From: an uncultured Eubacteriales bacterium
Lineage (GTDB): Bacteria > Bacillota > Clostridia > Oscillospirales > Butyricicoccaceae
Length of the DNA: 8,510 nucleotides
Direction: 5' to 3'
Assembly: GCA_934636325.1 (NCBI GenBank)
Contig: CAKUAK010000058.1
Coordinates: forward strand, 1 to 8,510
A program made the translations under genes and the position numbers. Every line of letters begins with the position of its first letter. Position 1 is the first letter of the stretch. Below, one piece after another: positions 1-5,979 of the stretch. The notes beneath the pieces are model-generated. The model did not search any database and was not told the DNA's origin. It saw only the letters and a list, made by a program, of their open reading frames with translations.

Positions 1-108
1 ACTTCAGGATGCCTGTACTGCGGCGCGGGCCTAAAAAAAGCACCCCCTGACGCAAAGCGTCAGGGGGATGATATAAGCATAAATTATCCCGGTATCACTG
101 GGGATTGA
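1..108 (+). other. Possible 3' end of a convergent gene with a zinc-ribbon-like Cys motif (tentative)
   Basis: Plus-strand frame 1 is open from the window edge to a TGA at 106-108 and begins with a Cys-x2-Cys-Gly pattern (SGCLYCGAGLKK) resembling half of a zinc ribbon. If real, it is the C-terminal end of a gene lying to the left, convergent with mgsA and overlapping its last 14 bases. Against this, the reading passes straight through the mgsA terminator stem, the fragment is only 35 codons, and no start is visible. The other two plus frames stop at 34 and 50. The family cannot be named. Sequence to the left of the window would settle it. Confidence 0.2.
33..67 (-). terminator. Intrinsic terminator downstream of mgsA
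   Basis: A perfect 11-bp inverted repeat (43-53 against 57-67) with a 3-nt loop forms a GC-rich stem. On the minus strand it is followed, after three bases, by seven consecutive T residues (39-33). It begins 27 nt after the mgsA stop codon, as expected for a Rho-independent terminator ending the minD-mgsA transcript. The opposite side of the stem has no T run, so it should act only on minus-strand transcription. Confidence 0.93.
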
Positions 109-496
109 CGATCTCGCGCCATGCCAGATCGCCGCGGGCCAGACCCTGTATGAGCACCTCTGCCGTGGCGACATTGGTGGCTATCGGGATACTGTTCTTA
201 TCGCAGTTGCGAAGCAGGCTGTTGAGGGTCGATTCGCTGTCATACTTCATCATGGGGTCGCGGAAAAGCAGAACAAGGTCGATCTGGTTATATACGACGC
301 GGGCGGTTATCTGCTCTTCGCCGCCGGTCGAGCCGGGCATAAGGCAGTCGATCTTCATGCCGGTGGCGTCGGAAATCATCTTGCCTGTCGTGGCCGTGGC
401 GCAGATATTGTGTTTGGCCAGCACACCGCAATAGGCGATGCAGAACTGTATCATGAGCTCCTTCTTGCTGTCCTGGGCTAAAATGGCGATATTCAT
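95..496 (-). CDS. mgsA: Methylglyoxal synthase-like protein with altered catalytic residues
   Basis: 133 residues, close in length to compact Firmicute MgsA (E. coli has 152). MgsA converts dihydroxyacetone phosphate to methylglyoxal and phosphate in the cytoplasm. Family signatures are clear: IAILAQDSKKE at the start, the phosphate-loop pattern ATATTG at 33-38, ATGMKID at 44-50, FRDP at 78-81, and ATNVATAEVLI then WREIVNP at the end. An ungapped alignment with recalled E. coli MgsA around the active site shows replacements: His19 to Gln8, Asp71 to Glu60 (GGDQQ reads GGEEQ), His98 to Ser87 and Asp101 to Thr90. Residues aligned with phosphate contacts (Lys12, Thr34, Thr36, Thr37, Gly55) remain. 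Family membership is near certain, but synthase activity is doubtful. The ATG at 496 has an AAGGGA ribosome site 6 nt upstream. The gene follows minD by 31 nt and ends at a strong terminator. Confidence 0.88.
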   Translation of the reverse strand: MNIAILAQDSKKELMIQFCIAYCGVLAKHNICATATTGKMISDATGMKIDCLMPGSTGGEEQITARVVYNQIDLVLLFRDPMMKYDSESTLNSLLRNCDKNSIPIATNVATAEVLIQGLARGDLAWREIVNPQ

Positions 497-527
497 TTTA
501 TTTCCCTTCTTCCTTTATATTGTTAAA

Positions 528-1298
528 TCATCTTCTCAGCCTGACGCCCTCAAGGAGCCTGACGCGGCTGCCGCGCAGGCGGCGGGCTATATTGGCATAG
601 GCCACGCGGGCATAGCCGTGGGAAAAGAGCACCAGCACCCGGCCGAGGTTGCCGCAGGATATGACATCCTTATCCTCGGGCACGACGCCGAGCAGCGACA
701 GCCCCGCGCCGTCCATGGCGGCGTCGATATTGACAGCATTTCCCTTTTCCATCATTCCGGCGCGGACACGATTGACGACCAGCCTTACGTCGGCCTGTCC
801 CCCGGCGGCGGCCAGCAGGCCGATGCGCTGCGCGCCCCTTATCGAGGTATGGTCGGGGGTCGAAACGACGACGACCCGGTCGGAGGGCCGGGCAAAGGAC
901 ATTACCTCCCGCCCGAAGCCGGCGGGACAGTCGATCAGGATATAGCTGAAATGGGCCCGGGCGCGGTCGAGCAGCGCCGAGATCTGCTCCTCTGTCACCC
1001 ACGAGCCGTCGTAATCCTCATACAGCGCCGCCGGTGCGGTCAGCACCCTGAGGTTCTTGACGATGGGATGCCTGACGGCCGCCTCTTTAAGCGAACAGCT
1101 GCCCTCTATTACGTCGGCATAGGAAAAGAGCAGGCGGTCGCTCATGCCGAGGACGATATCAAGGCTGCGAAGGCCGCTGTCGGCGTCGATGACCAGCACC
1201 TTTTCGCCGAGGGCGCAGAGCGCCACGGCGACACCGGCGCAGAAAGAGGTCTTGCCTGTTCCGCCCTTGCCCGATACTATCGAAATGACCTGTCCCAA
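528..1298 (-). CDS. minD: MinD-like ParA/MinD-family ATPase
   Basis: 256 residues. MinD ATPases dimerise on the membrane when ATP-bound and place the division site, usually through MinC. Visible motifs are a deviant Walker A at 9-17 (SGKGGTGKT; signature Lys11, P-loop Lys16), switch I with Asp38 and Asp40 followed by GLRSLD, and Walker B/switch II ILIDCPAG at 120-127. The loop reading SSVRDSDR in E. coli is TSIRGAQR here (151-158), so both Asp are lost. NRGEP near the C-terminus is also degenerate (NLGRV). The last 18 residues hold eight Arg with interspersed Val/Leu and could be an unusual amphipathic membrane anchor. The TTG start at 1298 is supported by GGGAGG 7 nt upstream. It has its own promoters, and mgsA follows after 31 nt. 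No minC or minE is nearby. A MinD-type fold is certain; orthology to functional MinD is less so. Confidence 0.85.
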   Translation of the reverse strand: MGQVISIVSGKGGTGKTSFCAGVAVALCALGEKVLVIDADSGLRSLDIVLGMSDRLLFSYADVIEGSCSLKEAAVRHPIVKNLRVLTAPAALYEDYDGSWVTEEQISALLDRARAHFSYILIDCPAGFGREVMSFARPSDRVVVVSTPDHTSIRGAQRIGLLAAAGGQADVRLVVNRVRAGMMEKGNAVNIDAAMDGAGLSLLGVVPEDKDVISCGNLGRVLVLFSHGYARVAYANIARRLRGSRVRLLEGVRLRR

Positions 1299-1305
1299 AT
1301 GACTT

Positions 1306-1311
1306 CCTCCC
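1306..1311 (-). promoter_or_regulatory. Shine-Dalgarno site fixing the TTG start of minD
   Basis: On the minus strand GGGAGG lies 7 nt before the TTG codon at 1298-1296. This strong, ideally spaced site is the main reason for accepting TTG as the start. The protein then begins MGQVISIVSGKGG, the usual distance from the N-terminus to the P-loop in MinD. Confidence 0.85.
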
Positions 1312-1330
1312 GCCGCCCTGCGGCTTCCAG

Positions 1331-1339
1331 ATTATAACA
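1331..1339 (-). promoter_or_regulatory. Candidate extended -10 promoter (P2) for minD-mgsA
   Basis: The minus strand reads TGTTATAAT: a consensus -10 box preceded by the extended TGn element. No good -35 lies at 16-18 bp, which extended -10 promoters tolerate. Transcription would begin near 1324, leaving a short leader of about 25 nt that still contains the minD ribosome site. Confidence 0.55.
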
Positions 1340-1361
1340 GCACAGCGGGGCTAAAATCCAT

Positions 1362-1371
1362 TGTAGCTACA
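1362..1371. promoter_or_regulatory. 10-bp palindrome at the predicted P1 start site (operator candidate)
   Basis: TGTAGCTACA is a perfect 10-bp palindrome immediately downstream of the P1 -10 box, sharing one base with it and covering the expected start of transcription near 1364. Its position is typical of a repressor operator, but 10 bp is short and no regulator is identified. Confidence 0.3.
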
Positions 1372-1399
1372 TTATATAATAAGCCATCACCATGCACAA
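1371..1399 (-). promoter_or_regulatory. Candidate sigma-A promoter (P1) for minD-mgsA
   Basis: On the minus strand TTGTGC (1399-1394) and a perfect TATAAT (1376-1371) are separated by exactly 17 bp in an AT-rich gap. The -35 matches consensus only in its TTG half. The site lies about 73 nt upstream of the minD start and about 90 nt after the PBP2 stop, so it would make minD-mgsA independent of the mre operon. Confidence 0.6.
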
Positions 1400-1432
1400 G
1401 AACCAAAATGACCAAAGAAATTTTTTATATAT

Positions 1433-1454
1433 TAGTCACATATTACAGTAACTA
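1433..1454. repeat. Inverted repeat in the PBP2-minD gap
   Basis: TAGTCAC (1433-1439) and GTAACTA (1448-1454) can form a 7-bp stem with one G-U pair around an 8-nt loop when read on the minus strand. It lies 35 nt after the PBP2 stop. No T run follows on the minus strand, so it is not a convincing terminator. It may be a weak RNA structure or chance. Confidence 0.25.
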
Positions 1455-1489
1455 TCCTGCGCCGCCGGCCGGAAAACTATCTTAAGCTG

Positions 1490-3550
1490 TTAATTCACGG
1501 TGCCCCCGCTGACCTGTCCGTCGGGCCCTTCGGTCTTGTTCAGGCCGAAATACTCGTCGTATATCCTGACGACAACCGGGGCGACGCTGCCGCCGCTTCC
1601 GGCATACTCGCCGATGACGCAGACGGCGATCTCGGGCGAATCATAGGGTGCGAAGGAGACGAATACGCCGTGGGCCGAGCGTCCCTTCCTTGTCTGGGCC
1701 GAGCCGGTCTTGCCGCCAACCGCTATGGGATATCCGCGGAATACCGAAGAGGCCGTGCCGTCCTCGGTAACGACGCCGCGCATGCCCTCTTTTATGGCCC
1801 GCACCGTCGAATCGGCCAGTTCGAGCTGATCGAGGACCTCGGGCTCGACGACCTCTTCGACCGTCTCGCCGCTGTAATCGGTCACCTTTTTGAGAAGATG
1901 GGGGCGATAACGTGTGCCGCCGTTGACTATCGTGGCGACGTAATTGGCCAGCTGAAGGGGTGTGAACTGGTGGGCCGACTGGCCTATGGCGGCCTGGAGC
2001 ACAAGGCCGCCCTCCCAATCCTCGACGGTATCGGGCGAAGCCACCTGGCCGGCCTTTTCTCCGGCAAGCTCTATGCCCGATACCTTTCCGAGGCCGAAGG
2101 CATTGGCATAGCTGACAAGGGTGTAGATGCCCATCTGACGCCCGACCTCATAGAAGAAATAGTTGCAGGAATATTTTATCGCCTCGCTGACGTTGATAAG
2201 GCCGTGGGTCGTGCCGCGGTCGCGGTAGAGCCAGCAGCGGGGCTGGTAATCCTCGTAATACCGGTAAATGCCAAGGTCGCGTATCTTTGTCGAAGGGGTT
2301 ATTATCCCCTCCTCCAGCGCGGCGGCCGAGGTGACCATCTTGAAGGTCGAGCCGGGCGGGTAAAGCCCCTGTATACAGCGGTTGAGCATCGGCGTCAGCT
2401 TATCGGTGCTGAGGGCGGTATAGTCGGCGCTGAAGGTCGCCAGATTATAGGTCGGATAGCTGGCCATGGCCAGTATCTCGCCCGAGCGGACGTCGATGAC
2501 GACGACCGCGCCGCCCTCGGCGTCGGCCCCCGCACCGGTGGCGCTGACCGCACCGCGGGCGCGGATATTCTCTATCGTCTCGGCCAGCGCCTGCTCGGCC
2601 ACCTCCTGAAGTCCAAGATCGATGGTCAGATAACAGTTGCTGCCCGGCTGGGGCTCTTCAGAGATATACCGGTCGGTCACCTGACCCGATATGTCGGTGA
2701 CGAGGGTCTCGCGGCCGTCGATGCCGCGCAGGCGGCTCTCAAGGGCCTTTTCCATACCGTCCTTGCCCAGAACGGCATTGAGGCCGTAGCCTTGGCTCTT
2801 GAGCTCCTGATATTCCTCGGCGTAGATTATGCCGACACGTCCGAGCATATGGGCGGCGGCCGTTGTCTCGTACTTTCGCGTGCTGTCGGCTTCTATCGAG
2901 ACGCCGGGCAGCGAGCGGTAAAGCTGTGTTATATGCCCCACCGTGTCGATGTCGGCATCGCTGGCCAGCGTAAAGGGGGTATAGGCCGAAAACTCGCGGA
3001 CGGTCATCTCGTACCGCACCCCGGCGATCGTCCTTTTCGAGGCCAGATCGAGGCTTTCGTCGATGCCGAACTTTTCGCATATCAGCTCGAAAAGCTCTCC
3101 GGCCGCGGGCATGGCCTCCAGCTTGAGGGTCTTTTCGGCAAAGGAGCGCAGCTTCTTTCCGTCGCCCGAATCGAAGCTCTCGCATGTGTATTCAAAGGGG
3201 TATGTCCCGGTCAGGGGCAGCGAATCATAGTGGCCGACCCCGCCCTGATCGAGTATGCGGCAGGTCTCGAGTATGACCTCGTTCTGATTCTCTCTGTCCC
3301 AGTCGTAATAATCGAACCTGACGCTGTAGCTCAGCTCGTTGGAGACCAGCGGCGCGCCGTCACGGTCGAGTATCTCGCCGCGCGAGGCCTTTACGGTATA
3401 CTGCACCGACGTCCGGCGCGACGCCGTGGCGCGGTAGCTCTCGCCGTTGACCAGCTGGAGCCAGACCATGCGCAGGCCTATGATGCCCGATATGAGGCAC
3501 ATGACCAGCGACAGGACGGCCACGCGGAAGGCGACCTGTTTCTTGCTCAT
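1490..3550 (-). CDS. mrdA: Class B penicillin-binding protein, PBP2/MrdA type
   Basis: 686 residues, a membrane-anchored DD-transpeptidase cross-linking lateral-wall peptidoglycan in the elongasome. Order: short cytoplasmic N-terminus, one membrane segment at about 7-29, non-catalytic dimerisation domain from about 52 (RGEILDRDGAPL at 57-68), then the transpeptidase domain from about 345. The active-site triads are complete: STFK with Ser401 and Lys404, SCN at 461-463, KTG at 614-616. Length fits clostridial PBP2. Its place behind mreC and mreD favours PBP2 over SpoVD or PBP3. The ATG at 3550 overlaps the mreD stop as ATGA, implying translational coupling. The frame stays open to 3796, but that extension lies inside mreD and adds a basic segment before the signal anchor, so it was rejected. 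RodA, the usual glycosyltransferase partner, is not encoded in the window. Confidence 0.96.
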   Translation of the reverse strand: MSKKQVAFRVAVLSLVMCLISGIIGLRMVWLQLVNGESYRATASRRTSVQYTVKASRGEILDRDGAPLVSNELSYSVRFDYYDWDRENQNEVILETCRILDQGGVGHYDSLPLTGTYPFEYTCESFDSGDGKKLRSFAEKTLKLEAMPAAGELFELICEKFGIDESLDLASKRTIAGVRYEMTVREFSAYTPFTLASDADIDTVGHITQLYRSLPGVSIEADSTRKYETTAAAHMLGRVGIIYAEEYQELKSQGYGLNAVLGKDGMEKALESRLRGIDGRETLVTDISGQVTDRYISEEPQPGSNCYLTIDLGLQEVAEQALAETIENIRARGAVSATGAGADAEGGAVVVIDVRSGEILAMASYPTYNLATFSADYTALSTDKLTPMLNRCIQGLYPPGSTFKMVTSAAALEEGIITPSTKIRDLGIYRYYEDYQPRCWLYRDRGTTHGLINVSEAIKYSCNYFFYEVGRQMGIYTLVSYANAFGLGKVSGIELAGEKAGQVASPDTVEDWEGGLVLQAAIGQSAHQFTPLQLANYVATIVNGGTRYRPHLLKKVTDYSGETVEEVVEPEVLDQLELADSTVRAIKEGMRGVVTEDGTASSVFRGYPIAVGGKTGSAQTRKGRSAHGVFVSFAPYDSPEIAVCVIGEYAGSGGSVAPVVVRIYDEYFGLNKTEGPDGQVSGGTVN

Positions 3551-4077
3551 AATATATCTTCTTCTCCGGAAAAGCGCCCGTGGATGGCGCGTATGACAAA
3601 ATATCCCGCCGCCCCGGGGGCGAGGGAGACAAGTATTATAACAACATAGGACAGCAGCACGCGGGTAAAGGGTATGGCGTAAAACAGCCTGTAATAGGTG
3701 GCCGAGATAACGCCCCGCAGGGCCAGCAGCACCGTGCCGCAGTATATGACCGACGGCAGTATCCGCCGCATGAAAACGACGCCCAGGCTTCCGCATACAA
3801 TGCCGAACAGCCCGAGGATAAGGGCGTCGGCCCCGTCGACCGTCGTCGAGGCAAGGCTCATCAGCATGCCGCCGTAAAAGCCGAATGCCCCGCCGGTATA
3901 GGGCCCATCATAAAAGGCGATGGCCGCCGTCAGGAAGGGCAGGACGTTTATCGCCCCGGCCGCGCCGCCCCAGACCGAGCCGACGGCCGCAAAGACGACA
4001 TAAAAGGCGGTCACGGCGGTCAGATAGAGCAGCAGCCGCAGGGCGTGACGCCTATCTATCGACAGTGAAAAGTTCAT
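3547..4077 (-). CDS. mreD: Rod shape-determining membrane protein MreD
   Basis: 176 residues, the usual MreD length. MreD is an integral membrane member of the elongasome linking MreC and the synthetic enzymes. The sequence is strongly hydrophobic, with likely membrane helices at about 12-32, 40-56, 60-80, 85-103, 108-127 and 136-163; the short basic N-terminus (DRRH) and FMRRIL fit cytoplasmic loops. Similarity within MreD is low, so the call rests on hydrophobic profile, length and position between mreC and PBP2. The ATG directly abuts the mreC stop (TAG then ATG), with GGTGG in the end of mreC as a possible ribosome site. The end overlaps the PBP2 start by 4 nt. The fourth codon is TCA, otherwise rare here. 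Confidence 0.9.
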   Translation of the reverse strand: MNFSLSIDRRHALRLLLYLTAVTAFYVVFAAVGSVWGGAAGAINVLPFLTAAIAFYDGPYTGGAFGFYGGMLMSLASTTVDGADALILGLFGIVCGSLGVVFMRRILPSVIYCGTVLLALRGVISATYYRLFYAIPFTRVLLSYVVIILVSLAPGAAGYFVIRAIHGRFSGEEDIL

Positions 4078-4911
4078 CTATTCCACCACCCGGAAGTCCT
4101 TTACAACATAGACCCAACGCAGGGTCGATATATCGTCGGCCGGCTTGACGACAGCGTATGACGTCAGGCCGCCGGTATCGAGACGTACCTCCTCGACGCT
4201 GCCGAGTATAAGCCCCTGGGGGTATACCCCGCCGTAGCCCGAGGTCTCTACAAGATCGTTCTTCTTTATGTCGGCGTCGTTGGCCAGATAGGCCAGCTTG
4301 AGGCGTCCGTCGGACAATAGCGCGAGGTCGCCCTCGGCGATGACTGTCTCCTTTGTCCGGGCTATTTTTGCCTCGGCCTTGAAGGATATGTCGAGGACGG
4401 TGACGACCTCGCAGTAATTGGGCCCCACCGTCGAGACAAAGCCGACCATGCCCCCCTGGGTCATGACGGCGTCGCCGGTCTCTATGCCCGAATCGCTGCC
4501 CTTGCTCAAGACCATGCCGACCTGGGCGACGCCGTGGGATACCGACGCCACCTGGCAGAGCTCGAAATCGAAGTCGGAATATTTCTCGACAAGGCCGGTC
4601 AGCTTGCGCAGCTGTGTATTTTCGTTTATGGCGCTGAGATAGCGCTGTTCCATCTTCCGGTATTCCTCGACCTGCTCGCGGAGCTTTTTATTCTCCTCCT
4701 CGAGGGCCGAATACCGGTAAAAATATCCGAATATGCCGTTGACGCCGTCGAACATGGCGGTGACGCTCTTCTGCACCGGGACGATGACCGTCCCCAGAGC
4801 TTGAGACACCGCGGTCGGCTTTCCGGTATAGCCCGAATAGAGCATGAGGGCCAGGCCGAAGGCGGCCAGCGCCGCCGTGAAAATTGCCAGCTTTGAGCGG
4901 AAGATCTTCAC
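4078..4911 (-). CDS. mreC: Rod shape-determining protein MreC
   Basis: 277 residues. MreC is a bitopic protein whose extracytoplasmic part binds and activates PBP2 in the elongasome. Visible order: membrane segment at about 8-26, a charged coiled coil at about 68-105 rich in Glu, Lys and Leu, then the double beta-barrel domain from about 118 to the end, with family landmarks MVGFVSTVG (155-163) and GGVYPQGLILGSV (227-239). The start is GTG at 4911, overlapping the maf stop as GTGA. It puts the membrane segment at the normal distance from the N-terminus, and GGGGTGG in the end of maf can serve as ribosome site. In most bacteria mreB lies directly upstream; here maf takes that position and there is no room for mreB. 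Confidence 0.95.
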   Translation of the reverse strand: MKIFRSKLAIFTAALAAFGLALMLYSGYTGKPTAVSQALGTVIVPVQKSVTAMFDGVNGIFGYFYRYSALEEENKKLREQVEEYRKMEQRYLSAINENTQLRKLTGLVEKYSDFDFELCQVASVSHGVAQVGMVLSKGSDSGIETGDAVMTQGGMVGFVSTVGPNYCEVVTVLDISFKAEAKIARTKETVIAEGDLALLSDGRLKLAYLANDADIKKNDLVETSGYGGVYPQGLILGSVEEVRLDTGGLTSYAVVKPADDISTLRWVYVVKDFRVVE

Positions 4912-5480
4912 GACCGTCCACCCCGCGTATCTATCCCGAGACTTTCAAAAAGGCAGGAAAGGGCGCAGAGGGGCAGCCCCATGACATTGAAGAAATCCCC
5001 CTCGATCCGCCGGACGAACCGGCCTCCGATCCCCTGTATTCCGTATGCCCCGGCCTTATCCATCGGCTCGCGGCTTTCGATGTATTGGTCGATAAGCTCA
5101 TCGGTCAGCTTCCTGAAAAATACCGACGTTTTTTCACACAGGGTGTGGATTTCGCCGCCGTATGCGACGGCGACGCCGGTATATACCTCGTGCTCTCGCC
5201 CCGAAAGGGCCCGCAGATACCGCCGCGCCTCCTGCTCGTCGTGGGGCTTGCCGAGTATCCTGCCGTCAAGGCAGACTATCGTATCGGCGGCGACGACGGT
5301 GTCGCCGGGATGGGATGTCAGGACGTCGGAGGCCTTTCGCGAGGCCAGCTCGGTGACATATCTATCGGGCGCGCAGGGCGCGATATCCTCGCTTGCCCCC
5401 GAAGGGCAGACGATAAAATCGGCCGTCAGGCGCTGTAATATCTCCCGTCTTCTGGGAGACTGTGACGCTAAAATAATCAT
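4908..5480 (-). CDS. maf: Maf-family nucleoside triphosphate pyrophosphatase
   Basis: 190 residues, typical for Maf. These enzymes hydrolyse non-canonical or excess nucleotides (dTTP, UTP and modified pyrimidine nucleotides in the YhdE type) to the monophosphate and pyrophosphate, preventing misincorporation; B. subtilis Maf over-production blocks septation. Motifs: LASQSPRRREIL at 4-15 (nucleotide-binding loop), VVAADT at 62-67 with probable catalytic Asp66, GKP at 77-79, SGREHEVYTG at 93-102, EPMDKAGAYGIQG at 138-150 and GDFFNVMGLP at 161-170. EPMDKAGAYGIQG favours the dTTP/UTP subgroup. The ATG at 5480 has no strong ribosome site in the 28-nt gap after dut, only weak purine runs. The gene overlaps mreC by 4 nt; maf beside mre genes is classical in Bacillus and clostridia. 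Confidence 0.95.
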   Translation of the reverse strand: MIILASQSPRRREILQRLTADFIVCPSGASEDIAPCAPDRYVTELASRKASDVLTSHPGDTVVAADTIVCLDGRILGKPHDEQEARRYLRALSGREHEVYTGVAVAYGGEIHTLCEKTSVFFRKLTDELIDQYIESREPMDKAGAYGIQGIGGRFVRRIEGDFFNVMGLPLCALSCLFESLGIDTRGGRS

Positions 5481-5508
5481 ATCTCAATTACCGTTGTTCA
5501 AAGCAGGA

Positions 5509-5979
5509 TCATTTCCGGGGCTCTCCGGGCCCGACGCCGGTCGAGCCGAAGCCGCCCTCTCCGCGGGCGCTCCGGCTGAGCTCCCCGGCCGTCTCGACAA
5601 AGTCGGCCTGTTCGTACCGCATGACGACCAGCTGGGCTATACGCATGCCGTCGGTTATCTCGAAGGGCCTGTCCCCCGTGTTGACAAGGGCGACCTTGAG
5701 CTCGCCGCGGTAATCGCTGTCGATCAGGCCGACGCCGTTGGCCATGGTTATGCCCTCCCGCAGGGCCAAGCCGCTTCTGGCCATGACAAAGGCGCATGTG
5801 CCCGGCCTGAGCTCGACGGCCGCGCCGGTCGGAACGGCGCAGCGCTGCCCCGGCATGAGTGTCAGCGGCCCTTCGGGCAGAAAGGCGTGGAGATCGGCCC
5901 CCGCGGCCTCTTCTGTGCCGCGGGTGGGCATCCTGCCCCTCGCGCCGCCCCGCTCGAGCAGCTTTATTTTTATTTCCAT
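5509..5979 (-). CDS. dut: Deoxyuridine 5'-triphosphate nucleotidohydrolase (trimeric dUTPase)
   Basis: 156 residues. Hydrolyses dUTP to dUMP and pyrophosphate, keeping uracil out of DNA and supplying thymidylate synthesis; active as a homotrimer with Mg2+. All five dUTPase motifs are intact: I AAGADLHA (25-32), II ARSGLALREGI (67-77), III NGVGLIDSDYRGE (81-93) with catalytic Asp87, IV GMRIAQLVV (111-119), V RGEGGFGSTG (139-148). The short tail after motif V is normal. The ATG abuts the U32 stop (TAA then ATG), and AGGGGAG 8 nt before it lies in the last U32 codons, a good ribosome site that fixes the start. Gene position between a U32 gene and maf gives two nucleotide-cleaning enzymes in a row. 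Confidence 0.97.
   Translation of the reverse strand: MEIKIKLLERGGARGRMPTRGTEEAAGADLHAFLPEGPLTLMPGQRCAVPTGAAVELRPGTCAFVMARSGLALREGITMANGVGLIDSDYRGELKVALVNTGDRPFEITDGMRIAQLVVMRYEQADFVETAGELSRSARGEGGFGSTGVGPGEPRK

Noticed and set aside
438..1337. Plus-strand open frame of 299 codons
   Set aside because: Antisense to the MinD-like gene, whose Walker motifs are unmistakable; no ribosome site or family match on the plus strand.
1460..1489. Terminator directly after PBP2
   Set aside because: A CCGGCCGG palindrome is present, but no stem of useful length followed by a T run is seen on the minus strand.
1299..1489. Remnant of minC, minE or rodA between PBP2 and minD
   Set aside because: The gap is 191 nt, AT-rich, and no frame shows recognisable family residues.
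1670..3649. Plus-strand open frame of 659 codons
   Set aside because: Exact antisense register to PBP2, same codon-bias explanation; no recognisable protein features.
3551..3796. N-terminal extension of PBP2 by 82 residues
   Set aside because: The extension overlaps mreD coding sequence and puts a long basic segment before the membrane anchor. The ATG at 3550 gives the standard short N-terminus and an ATGA overlap.
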